Below are positions 1 through 5,417 of a stretch of DNA of 5,513 nt, in pieces. Source of the DNA: Thermoleophilia bacterium (GTDB taxonomy: Bacteria > Actinomycetota > Thermoleophilia > Miltoncostaeales > Miltoncostaeaceae); contig JADGPH010000056.1 in the NCBI GenBank assembly GCA_017882555.1, positions 1 to 5,513 on the forward strand, given 5' to 3'. Every line of letters starts with the position of its first letter. Within the stretch, counting starts at the first letter, position 1. Below the pieces are notes generated by a model. It made no database searches and was not told where the DNA came from. It worked only from the letters and a program-made list of their open reading frames with translations. A program made the position numbers and the translations under genes.

Positions 1-87
1 GAGGAGGAGGGATTTGAACCCTCGTCGGACCATAAAGCCCGAAACGGTTTTCGAGACCGCCGCATTCGACCGCTCTGCCACCCCTCC
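1..87 (-). tRNA. tRNA-Ser(CGA), 3' end cut by window edge
   Basis: Read on the minus strand, the gene starts with acceptor arm GGAGGGG (87 to 81). It continues through a D-arm (GCAGAGCGGTCGAATGC region) and an anticodon arm GCGGT-CTCGAAA-ACCGT. The anticodon is CGA, at plus-strand 51-53, so it reads UCG serine codons. A long variable arm (CGGGC paired with GTCCG) is typical of class II serine tRNAs. The T-arm is GAGGG-TTCAAAT-CCCTC. Six of the seven 3' acceptor bases (CTCCTC) are present; the last pairing base and the discriminator lie outside the window. The gene is divergent from the second serine tRNA. Confidence 0.96.
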
Positions 88-94
88 GTTCGGC

Positions 95-123
95 ACGCTA
101 CCACGCCACCAGAGGGGTGTTTG
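95..123 (-). promoter_or_regulatory. candidate promoter of tRNA-Ser(CGA)
   Basis: On the minus strand a TAGCGT hexamer (100 to 95, form TANNNT) lies 7 bases before the tRNA 5' end, about the distance expected between a -10 box and the first transcribed base. With a 17-base spacer the -35 position reads CAAACA (123 to 118), which matches only the last three bases of TTGACA. The call rests mainly on position. Actinobacterial promoters often have weak -35 boxes, but this could be chance. Confidence 0.25.
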
Positions 124-556
124 CCGCGATTTACTGGGCCAGAATTCATCGCGGGTCTGCGGCGCCAGGGCGGTGAGCGGGCCCGGCACCGGCACGTTCA
201 CGACGGAGCTCGTCCAGCGACATCCCGGATTGCGCGCCGTCCACGCGAGGCGCCTAAGTGTTGTATCCCAGAGCGTTGTTGACACGCATGGCGTGATGAA
301 GTGAGCCCTCCGGGCGAGTGTGGAGCTGCCAAAGGGCGTCTTGCTCACGATGGGATCATGACGAATCTCCTGATACGGGAGTGTCAGAGACCCCGCGAGA
401 CTGGTGAAAGATCACCGAACGTGGTGTATGCACTCCCGAGCGTTTCACGTCGCCCAACCTGAACATGTCGTGGGCTCCGCACCCAGTTCGCACGAGGATC
501 CGCGGCGACGCCGGGCCGCACCAAGCGATCGGCACACCACGGGCGTGCGGCGGCGC

Positions 557-562
557 TAATAT
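557..562 (+). promoter_or_regulatory. candidate -10 box of tRNA-Ser(GGA)
   Basis: TAATAT matches the -10 consensus at four of six positions, sits in a short AT-rich patch within GC-rich sequence, and ends 14 bases before the tRNA 5' end. The best -35-like hexamer upstream, TCGGCA (529-534), is 22 bases away, which is too far for a standard promoter. Only the -10 element is proposed. Confidence 0.28.
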
Positions 563-576
563 CGGCGCGCTCGACG

Positions 577-666
577 GGAGAGGTGTCCGAGCGGCCGAAG
601 GAGCGCGACTGGAAATCGCGTAGGTAGGTATTCCCTGCCTCGAGGGTTCAAATCCCTCCCTCTCCG
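577..666 (+). tRNA. tRNA-Ser(GGA)
   Basis: This is a complete 90-base class II tRNA. Acceptor arm GGAGAGG (577-583) pairs perfectly with CCTCTCC (659-665), and G666 is the discriminator base usual for serine tRNAs. The anticodon arm is CGCGA-CTGGAAA-TCGCG with anticodon GGA at 611-613, reading UCC and UCU serine codons. A long variable arm (around GTAGGTATTCCCTGC) follows, then the T-arm GAGGG-TTCAAAT-CCCTC. CCA is not encoded and must be added by the CCA-adding enzyme. The T-arm region is identical over 19 bases to that of the divergent tRNA-Ser(CGA). Confidence 0.97.
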
Positions 667-679
667 TCAGTGCATGATC

Positions 680-722
680 AGAGAAACGCCCCCCTCGCCA
701 ATTCGCCAGGGGGCGTTTCTCT
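680..722 (+). terminator. intrinsic terminator after tRNA-Ser(GGA)
   Basis: A perfect 14-bp stem, AGAGAAACGCCCCC (680-693) against GGGGGCGTTTCTCT (709-722), encloses a 15-base loop. It begins 13 bases after the tRNA discriminator. The downstream arm ends T-rich (TTTCTCT), which gives some U-rich character, and the symmetric arms would allow function in either direction. It separates the tRNA transcript from the sulfurtransferase gene. Confidence 0.85.
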
Positions 723-783
723 GCGGTGTTTCCGATCGTCACGTATGCGACTCGCCGAAACTACCGATTCATTGTGGTATTTT

Positions 784-813
784 TGGCAATAGATTCATCC
801 CCCTGGATTGCCA
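784..813. promoter_or_regulatory. inverted repeat TGGCAAT-N16-ATTGCCA in the sulfurtransferase leader
   Basis: Perfect 7-base arms (784-790 and 807-813) lie 50-79 bases before the sulfurtransferase start, in the most AT-rich stretch of the upstream region. A TAGATT hexamer (790-795) overlapping the left arm could be a -10 box, with TTCATT (768-773) as a poor -35 box 16 bases upstream. The repeat could be the operator of a dimeric regulator or a leader hairpin with a 16-base loop. The sequence does not distinguish these. Confidence 0.3.
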
Positions 814-862
814 GCGGGGATCACGCCACCCCCCGACCCCGCATGCATGCCGGAGGAATCCC

Positions 863-1702
863 ATGAGCCGTCGCTCAGAAGTGCTGATCAGTACCGACTG
901 GCTTGCCGACAACGCCGACACCGCCGATATTCGCATCATCGAAGTCGACGAAGACACCGAGGCATACGGCACGAGCCACATTCCCGGCTCGGTCGCCTGG
1001 CACTGGCGCGATGATTTGCACGACCGTCCACGTCGTGAACTGATCTCGCAAGATACCCTGCGCAAGTTGCTGGCAGCGGCGGGCGTTGGACCCCAGACGA
1101 CGATCGTGCTCTACGGCGGAAACAACAACTGGTTCGCGGCGTACGCCTACTGGACACTGAAGTACCGCGGCTTCGACCGCGTGCAACTCCTCGACGGCGG
1201 TCGCAAGAAGTGGGAGCTCGAAGGGCGCCCACAGACCAGCGAGGTACCGTTGATCGCCGCTGCTGACCCGGGTGCCCTCGGCCCCGAGCGCCCGGACCTG
1301 CGCGCGTTCCGGGATGACGTCCTCTCCACGCTCGACGACGCCGACCAAGCACGTGTAGACGTCCGCAGCCCGCAGGAGTATTCCGGCGAGCTCGTCGCGC
1401 CGGCCCATCTGCCCCAAGAACAGGCCCAGGTGCCCGGACACATTCCCGGTGCGGCAAACGTGCCCTGGGCACTGGCCGCCCGCGAGGACGGCTCGTTCAA
1501 GAGCGACGAGGAGCTGCGCGACCTCTACGGCAATGTTGGGATCACCCCTGACAAGCTCGTCACCGCGTACTGCCGCATCGGCGAGCGGAGCTCACACACG
1601 TGGTTTGTACTGCACGAGTTGCTCGGGTACCCGAGCGTGCGCAACTACGATGGATCGTGGACGGAGTACGGCAGTCTGGTGGGCGTGCCGGTCGCGCGCT
1701 GA
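863..1702 (+). CDS. cysA: thiosulfate sulfurtransferase, tandem rhodanese (CysA2/CysA3 type)
   Basis: A cytoplasmic enzyme of 279 residues that should transfer the sulfane sulfur of thiosulfate to an acceptor such as cyanide or a thiol, by way of a cysteine persulfide. It has two rhodanese domains. The N-terminal one (about 8-125) carries YGGNNNWFAAYAYW where the active loop would be and has no cysteine there, as usual for the inactive half. The C-terminal one (about 160-275) has DVRSPQEYSG, GHIPGAANVPW and the catalytic loop CRIGERS with Cys237. I recognise LLDGGRKKWEL, APAHLPQEQ and NYDGSWTEYGSLVG as strongly conserved in mycobacterial CysA2/CysA3. The start at 863 follows GGAGG (852-856) by six bases; a longer frame from 674 would run through the tRNA terminator and is rejected. 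The gene stands alone between two terminator-like hairpins. In mycobacteria this gene is followed by sseC, which is absent here. The name cysA should not be confused with the sulfate ABC transporter subunit. Confidence 0.96.
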   Translation: MSRRSEVLISTDWLADNADTADIRIIEVDEDTEAYGTSHIPGSVAWHWRDDLHDRPRRELISQDTLRKLLAAAGVGPQTTIVLYGGNNNWFAAYAYWTLKYRGFDRVQLLDGGRKKWELEGRPQTSEVPLIAAADPGALGPERPDLRAFRDDVLSTLDDADQARVDVRSPQEYSGELVAPAHLPQEQAQVPGHIPGAANVPWALAAREDGSFKSDEELRDLYGNVGITPDKLVTAYCRIGERSSHTWFVLHELLGYPSVRNYDGSWTEYGSLVGVPVAR

Positions 1703-1777
1703 TCCGTACCAGGGGCCGCGAACCATGCGTTTCCGGCCGATGCACCCGTGTGCTGGGCGTGATGGAAATGGCCCGGA

Positions 1778-1811
1778 GCAGACCATCGCCCGCGCGCGGG
1801 CGATGGTCTGC
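1778..1811 (+). terminator. 34-base perfect palindrome, terminator of the sulfurtransferase gene
   Basis: The sequence from G1778 to C1811 is its own reverse complement: GCAGACCATCGCCCGCG followed by CGCGGGCGATGGTCTGC. As RNA it would form a very stable stem with a tight CG-rich tip about 75 bases after the sulfurtransferase stop. No T-run follows (CCGGACTCAC), which is common among hairpins assigned as terminators in high-GC actinobacteria. Perfect symmetry means it would act in both orientations. A DNA-binding site is possible but less likely given its place between two transcription units. Confidence 0.75.
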
Positions 1812-1932
1812 CGGACTCACGCACCGCGGCCGGCGGGTAGCCGGGCGCTGAGTTGCACCCGTTCCGGGCGCGCGACCGCCATGGACCTGACGGCCATCGT
1901 TTGCCCAACCCGTGGCGTCGCCGCTCGGAGCA

Positions 1933-1957
1933 TGCGCATCCCGCGCGAGGATGCGCA
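1933..1957 (+). promoter_or_regulatory. 9-bp perfect hairpin in the leader of the glycan cassette
   Basis: TGCGCATCC (1933-1941) and GGATGCGCA (1949-1957) form a perfect 9-bp stem with a 7-base loop, CGCGCGA. It lies about 100 bases before the chosen start of the first glycosyltransferase. It may be an operator, an attenuator hairpin or an RNA-stabilising stem. No T-run follows, so terminator function is uncertain. Confidence 0.4.
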
Positions 1958-2026
1958 CCCGAGATTGTGCCGACCGGGCGCAAACCGCACCGATGGGGTC
2001 TCGGCGTGGCAAGATCATCAGTGACA

Positions 2027-2048
2027 CGGGGTGCGACGCCCCGGAAGG
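2027..2048 (+). promoter_or_regulatory. small hairpin abutting the ribosome binding site of the first glycosyltransferase
   Basis: CGGGG (2027-2031) pairs with CCCCG (2039-2043), extended by a T-G pair at the loop side. The last G of the stem is the first base of GGAAGG (2043-2048), the likely Shine-Dalgarno sequence, which lies 10 bases before GTG2059. This stem could influence ribosome access, but five GC pairs arise easily by chance at this base composition. Confidence 0.3.
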
Positions 2049-2058
2049 CGAGTGTTCC

Positions 2059-3321
2059 GTGCGCATCCTGATTCTGAGCCACCTCTATCCGAGTGCCGTC
2101 GACGACACCGCGGGCACGTTCGTCCACCAGCAGGTCCGAGCGCTCCGCGAGTGTGGCAATGACGTCAGGGTGATCTCACCGGTGGGATGGGCGCCACCCG
2201 GGTTTCCGCGTTGGGCGGCGCATCGCTCCGTGCCGCGTTGCACGCGGATCGACGAGGTTCCCGTCCTGCACCCGCGCATGATCATGTTGCCCGGTGCCAA
2301 GCTCGGACCAAGCATCGTGCATTCGGCCTTGCGCGCGGTCATCGGCCCAATGCGTCGGATCCATCGTGACTGGCCCTTCGATCTGGTCCACGCCCACATG
2401 CTCGTCCCCGACGGTTGGGCCGCCGCCTCGGCCGGACACGCGCTGGGTGTTCCGGTCGTGGCCACCGCCCACGGTTCTGCGGACGTCCTGCAACTCCCCG
2501 GCCGCAGCCCGGCCTGGCGCCGAACAGTGATCGAAGCCATCACGGAACTCGACCAGATCATCGCCGTAAGCCACGCCGTGGCCGACGGGGTCGTCGACCT
2601 CGCCCGCCCGCGACACGACATCCGCATCATTCCCAACGGCGCCGACCCCGCACATTTCTCGGGGCGCGACCGCATTGAGGCGCGACAGACGCTGGGACTT
2701 CCTCTCGATCGACCGATTGCGTTGTTTGTTGGGCACCTGACCGATCTCAAGGGCATCGCGAACCTGATTGAGGCCGTTGGGTCCAATGCCGCGCACGCCC
2801 ATGGGGGGGCGTTGCTCGCGATCGTCGGCGAGGGCCCTTTGCGCACGCACCTGGAAACCCGGGTGGGAGAGCTCGGGCTCACTAATTCGGTACGTTTCGT
2901 CGGCAGAGTCGCCCACGAAGATGTTGGAGCGTGGATGGGTGCAAGCGATGTTGTGGTACTCCCCTCTCTCAGCGAAGGACTTCCCACGGTGATCTGCGAG
3001 GCCATGGTGGTCGGCCGGGCCGTAGTCGCGACGGCTGTGGGTGGAACGCCCGAACTCGTCGATAACGGCGTGACCGGACTGCTGGTTCCGCCAAGCAATG
3101 TCCCCGCGCTCGCCGATGCGCTGCGCGGTCTCCTCGAGACGCCGGGCCGGGCCGCTCAGATGGGCGCTGTCGCCGCCCGGCGCGCCCGCGGCACCCTCAC
3201 CTGGGAAGCGGTCGCACAGCAGATCGAGTCGGTCTACCGCGAGGTGATCGATCGCCAGCACACCACAGCGCGGGTCGGTGGGCCCGTCGGAGACAACCTT
3301 CCTGATAACACCGCCCCGTAG
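2059..3321 (+). CDS. GT4-family glycosyltransferase
   Basis: A predicted retaining GT-B glycosyltransferase of 420 residues that should transfer a sugar from a nucleotide-sugar donor to a lipid-linked or similar acceptor at the cytoplasmic face of the membrane. The N-terminal Rossmann domain (about 1-190) shows RILILSHLYPS, a glycine-containing loop (TAGTFVHQQVRAL) and DLVHAHMLVPDGW, with HGS at 138-140. The C-terminal GT4 domain (about 190-395) shows IPNGAD, FVGHLTDLKG with Lys231, IVGEGP, and the EGLPTVICE motif, an E-x7-E pair (Glu306, Glu314) that typically contacts the donor. The basic residue of the usual G-R-L motif is His226 here. The start is GTG2059 because the conserved family N-terminus begins there and GGAAGG lies 10 bases upstream. 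A frame extending back to 1912 would translate the leader hairpin and adds unconserved sequence. It is the first gene of the cassette, and the next gene starts four bases after its stop. Donor and acceptor sugars cannot be read from the sequence. Confidence 0.93.
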   Translation: MRILILSHLYPSAVDDTAGTFVHQQVRALRECGNDVRVISPVGWAPPGFPRWAAHRSVPRCTRIDEVPVLHPRMIMLPGAKLGPSIVHSALRAVIGPMRRIHRDWPFDLVHAHMLVPDGWAAASAGHALGVPVVATAHGSADVLQLPGRSPAWRRTVIEAITELDQIIAVSHAVADGVVDLARPRHDIRIIPNGADPAHFSGRDRIEARQTLGLPLDRPIALFVGHLTDLKGIANLIEAVGSNAAHAHGGALLAIVGEGPLRTHLETRVGELGLTNSVRFVGRVAHEDVGAWMGASDVVVLPSLSEGLPTVICEAMVVGRAVVATAVGGTPELVDNGVTGLLVPPSNVPALADALRGLLETPGRAAQMGAVAARRARGTLTWEAVAQQIESVYREVIDRQHTTARVGGPVGDNLPDNTAP

Positions 3322-3325
3322 GCGC

Positions 3326-4543
3326 ATGGGGAGGATCCTCTACATTTCGCAATATGTGGTGACCCCCGACCAGCCCGGAGGTGTGCGCCACTGGCGCCAC
3401 GTCCGTGCGCTCGCGGACGCCGGCCATGACGTCACCGTCATCACTTCGAAAGTGCTCCACACTACCCGCGAGGCTCCGGCAGAGTTCGCCGGCCGCCGCA
3501 CCGTTCACCGCACCGAGGACGGCATCGAGGTGCTACGTGCGTACTCGTCGACCGGGTACGGGAACGACGCGCGCTCGCGAGCGGCAAATCACTTGAGCTT
3601 TTCGGCCTACGCCTTCCCGGCGGCGATGCGCACCGCCCGACCCGACGTCGTTCTGGCATCCTCACCGCCCCTGACCGTCGGGGTCCTGGGTGGCGTCGTC
3701 TCGCGCCTGCGACGCACCCGCTTCATCCTGGAGGTTCGGGACCTTTGGCCAGAATCTGCCCTGGCCACGGGCCTGTTGACCAACCCCACTGCGATCGGCG
3801 TCATGAACCGAATGGCGAACTACTGCTACGGACGCGCGGACCGTGTGATCGCACTCACCGACGGGATCCGCGACGGCGTGATTGCCGCCGGCGTGGCCCC
3901 AAACGCCGTCAGCTTGATCACCAATGGGATTGATCCCCCCGACACTCCAATGGACCCGAGCGTCGTGAGCCTGCCGGTCGGACCGGATATCTTCGTCGCC
4001 ATGTTCGTCGGCCAGCACGGCACCTACAGCGCGCTGTTTACCGTGCTGGAGGCCGCGTCACTGCTGCGTTCGGACCGTCAGATTCACATCGCGCTCGTCG
4101 GCGACGGAGACCGCAAGGCCGACCTTATTGAGCGAGCGGCCCAGCTCGAGTTGACCAACGTCAGCTTCTCCGGACCGATTCCCAAGCGCGATGTCCCGTC
4201 GTGGCTGGCCCGCGCGGACGCCTGCCTGTTGACCTACCAAGACGCGCCGCTGTTCGGCGGCGCCCTGCCGAACAAGCTCTTTGACTACATGGGCGCCGGA
4301 CGGCCAATTGTTGCGGCTGTTCCGGCAGGAGAAGCCGCCCGCGCCGTGGGGCAGGCAGGCTGCGGGATCGTGACGCCCGCCGAAGATGCTCCAGCGTTAG
4401 CCGCGGCCCTCCAGACCCTCGCAGGAGACCGGGAGGCGGCGCGCGCAATGGGTGCCGCCGGCGTGGCCTGGGTTCACACACACCACGACCGACGTGAGCT
4501 CGCCGCTCGCTTCGTGCAAGTCGTTGAGTCCCTCCTTCCCTGA
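3326..4543 (+). CDS. WbuB-like GT4 glycosyltransferase
   Basis: A GT-B glycosyltransferase of 405 residues, most like the WbuB branch of GT4 found in capsule, exopolysaccharide and O-antigen clusters. Family marks are the N-terminus RILYISQYVVTPDQPGGVRHWRHVRALADAGHDVTVIT, PDVVLASSPPLTVG (about 106-119), EVRDLWPESALATG (136-149), the inter-domain ITNGID (198-203), VGDGDRKADL (258-267) and GGALPNKLFDYMGAGRPIV (311-329). The last region replaces the classical E-x7-E. No signal peptide is seen; it should act in the cytoplasm at the membrane. ATG3326 is chosen because family N-termini begin at this point. The only alternative, GTG3278, adds 16 unconserved residues inside the preceding gene. No good Shine-Dalgarno sequence precedes ATG3326, and the stop of the upstream gene is only four bases away, so translation is probably coupled. 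Its 3' end overlaps the phosphoglycosyl transferase gene. Confidence 0.93.
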   Translation: MGRILYISQYVVTPDQPGGVRHWRHVRALADAGHDVTVITSKVLHTTREAPAEFAGRRTVHRTEDGIEVLRAYSSTGYGNDARSRAANHLSFSAYAFPAAMRTARPDVVLASSPPLTVGVLGGVVSRLRRTRFILEVRDLWPESALATGLLTNPTAIGVMNRMANYCYGRADRVIALTDGIRDGVIAAGVAPNAVSLITNGIDPPDTPMDPSVVSLPVGPDIFVAMFVGQHGTYSALFTVLEAASLLRSDRQIHIALVGDGDRKADLIERAAQLELTNVSFSGPIPKRDVPSWLARADACLLTYQDAPLFGGALPNKLFDYMGAGRPIVAAVPAGEAARAVGQAGCGIVTPAEDAPALAAALQTLAGDREAARAMGAAGVAWVHTHHDRRELAARFVQVVESLLP

Positions 4544-5150
4544 GCCGATCGGGGGGCGCCGCAAGCGCATCCTCGATCTGGTGATCACGGTGCCCGTGTT
4601 GATCCTGCTGGCGCCGGTGTTCATGATCATCGCGATCCTGATACGGCGAGACTCGCCCGGGCCGGCCTTCTATACACAACGCCGGGTCGGGCTCGACGGC
4701 AAGGAGTTCCGGCTCGTCAAGTTCCGGACGATGGTGGTGGGCGCCGAACGCATCGGCCCTGGGCTCGACAACGACGTCGGCGACCCGCGCATCACCACGA
4801 TCGGCACACGCCTGCGGGCCGCATCGATCGATGAACTCCCGCAATTGCTCAATGTGTTGATCGGCGACATGAGCATCGTCGGGCCCCGGCCGACTCTGCG
4901 TGACCAGGTCGAGCGCTATTCGCCCGAACAGCGCCGGCGCTTGCGCGCCCGTCCGGGGATCACGGGCCTCGCGCAGATCAGCGGGCGCTCGACCCTGCCC
5001 TGGTCGCAGCGCATCGTCATCGACCTGCACTACGTCGATGAATGGAGCCTGCGCCTGGACCTCGGGATAATCATGCGCACGATCCCGGCGCTTCTGCGCA
5101 AAGACGAGACCTATCCGGGCGGAATCCAAGAGGTGGACCTGGACGAGTAG
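4494..5150 (+). CDS. small phosphoglycosyl transferase (PglC/EpsL-like sugar transferase)
   Basis: A predicted membrane-bound enzyme that transfers a sugar-1-phosphate from a nucleotide-diphosphate sugar to undecaprenyl phosphate, the first step of lipid-linked glycan assembly. From this start it has 218 residues. A hydrophobic segment, ILDLVITVPVLILLAPVFMIIAILI (about 26-50), carries a central Ala-Pro where PglC has its Ser-Pro break, fitting a re-entrant membrane helix. Then come KFRTM (76-80), the catalytic Asp-Glu pair in SIDELPQLLN (Asp113, Glu114), GDMSIVGPRP (124-133) and RPGITGLAQISGR (153-165). Only the catalytic domain is present; the multi-helix N-terminus of WbaP-type enzymes is absent. 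The start is uncertain. GTG4494 overlaps the previous gene by 50 bases, TTG4524 by 20 (208 residues) and GTG4452 by 92. None has a clear ribosome binding site, so coupling to the upstream gene is likely. The end and the family are firm. Confidence 0.92.
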   Translation: MSSPLASCKSLSPSFPEPIGGRRKRILDLVITVPVLILLAPVFMIIAILIRRDSPGPAFYTQRRVGLDGKEFRLVKFRTMVVGAERIGPGLDNDVGDPRITTIGTRLRAASIDELPQLLNVLIGDMSIVGPRPTLRDQVERYSPEQRRRLRARPGITGLAQISGRSTLPWSQRIVIDLHYVDEWSLRLDLGIIMRTIPALLRKDETYPGGIQEVDLDE

Positions 5151-5159
5151 GCAACCCCC

Positions 5160-5183
5160 GCGTCGCCATCCGACGCCGCGTCG
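5160..5183 (+). terminator. alternating hairpin after the cassette, candidate terminator
   Basis: GCGTCG (5160-5165) pairs with CGACGC (5171-5176) across a 5-base loop. The middle arm could instead pair with the following GCGTCG (5178-5183) across a single base, so the two stems are mutually exclusive. The position, ten bases after the last stop codon, suggests 3'-end formation. The stems are short (6 bp) and no T-run follows. Confidence 0.35.
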
Positions 5184-5190
5184 ACCATGT

Positions 5191-5224
5191 CGGGCGACCC
5201 TCGTGTTCAGGGCGGGTTCGCCCG
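5191..5224 (+). terminator. second candidate terminator hairpin after the cassette
   Basis: CGGGCGA (5191-5197) pairs with TCGCCCG (5218-5224), and after one bulged T the inner CCC (5198-5200) pairs with GGG (5214-5216). The loop is 13 bases. This is the stronger of the two stems between the last cassette gene and tRNA-Val and may end the cassette transcript. No T-run follows, so the call rests on stem strength and position. Confidence 0.4.
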
Positions 5225-5345
5225 TACGAACTCGTCGGGGTCTGCCCTATGCTGTCGTGCGTTCCGGTATGGCAGTATCGTGTGTCGGCCACCACGCTCG
5301 GTGCGCGCACCCTGGCATCCACGCCGGCAGCACCAGACGATTCCC

Positions 5346-5417
5346 GGGCAGTTAGCTCAGCGGGAGAGCACTCGCCTCACACGCGAGGGGTCACTGGTTC
5401 GATCCCAGTACTGCCCA
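5346..5417 (+). tRNA. tRNA-Val(CAC)
   Basis: This is a complete 72-base tRNA. Acceptor GGGCAGT (5346-5352) pairs perfectly with ACTGCCC (5410-5416), with discriminator A5417. The D-arm is GCTC-AGCGGGA-GAGC, and the anticodon arm CTCGC-CTCACAC-GCGAG has anticodon CAC at 5378-5380, reading GUG valine codons. The T-arm is ACTGG-TTCGATC-CCAGT. CCA is not encoded. No convincing promoter was seen in the 195 bases before it; a TATGCT hexamer at 5248-5253 is too far upstream to be persuasive. No terminator is evident after it. Confidence 0.97.

Larger units (their letters stand above)
88..576. other. gene-free gap between divergent tRNA-Ser genes, with inverted repeats
   Basis: I see no credible protein gene here. 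Open frames in the region either run through one of the tRNAs or are short, without a ribosome binding site or recognisable sequence. Inverted repeats are present: CCGCGAT (124-130) with ATCGCGG (148-154); GTGAGC (301-306) with GCTCAC (343-348); and CGGGAGTG (376-383) with CACTCCCG (431-438). The last pair encloses a small hairpin GGTGA-AAGA-TCACC. A TTGACA hexamer lies at 279-284 on the plus strand without a good -10 box at the right distance. The gap must hold both divergent tRNA promoters and may also hold a structured RNA. It lacks the signature motifs of SRP RNA, tmRNA and RNase P RNA. Confidence 0.5.
1812..2058 (+). other. leader region upstream of the glycan cassette
   Basis: With the preceding 1703-1811 this makes a gene-free stretch of 356 bases. 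The region must contain the promoter of the three-gene glycosylation unit, but I found no convincing -35/-10 pair. Its visible structure is two hairpins, described separately. Open frames that cross it have no ribosome binding site and resemble no protein family, and one of them also runs across the preceding palindrome. Confidence 0.5.

Noticed and set aside
14..304. A 96-codon plus-strand open frame starting inside tRNA-Ser(CGA)
   Set aside because: It begins within the tRNA, has no ribosome binding site, and its sequence resembles nothing recognisable.
356..742. A 128-codon minus-strand open frame covering tRNA-Ser(GGA)
   Set aside because: It runs antisense through a complete tRNA and its terminator stem, so it is a chance frame.
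674..862. N-terminal extension of the sulfurtransferase back to 674
   Set aside because: It would translate the tRNA terminator and the AT-rich leader, while ATG863 has an excellent GGAGG six bases upstream and matches the family N-terminus.
1449..2024. A 191-codon plus-strand open frame between the sulfurtransferase and the glycosyltransferase
   Set aside because: It starts inside the sulfurtransferase in another frame and crosses the 34-base palindrome. Its sequence is compositionally random with no ribosome binding site.
1912..2058. N-terminal extension of the first glycosyltransferase back to 1912
   Set aside because: It would translate the leader hairpin and adds 49 residues unlike the family, whereas the conserved RILILSHLYPS begins at GTG2059 behind a GGAAGG.
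2803..2809. Run of seven G in the first glycosyltransferase (and six G near 4550) as phase-variation tracts
   Set aside because: The reading frames are intact and short G runs are expected in GC-rich coding sequence. Without population data there is no support for slippage.
2085..3327. Long minus-strand open frames (337 and 383 codons) opposite the first glycosyltransferase
   Set aside because: They lie antisense to a well-recognised GT4 gene and their translations resemble no family. Long antisense frames are expected from the codon bias of GC-rich DNA.
4161..5129. A 322-codon minus-strand open frame opposite the WbuB-like and phosphoglycosyl transferase genes
   Set aside because: Its sequence is rich in Arg, Ala, Asp and Pro without recognisable motifs, and both plus-strand genes have clear family motifs.
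5346..5417. tRNA-Val or the tRNA-Ser genes as attachment sites of a genomic island
   Set aside because: No direct repeat of a tRNA 3' end was found elsewhere in the window, and there is no integrase. The similarity between the two tRNA-Ser T-arms is ordinary isoacceptor similarity.
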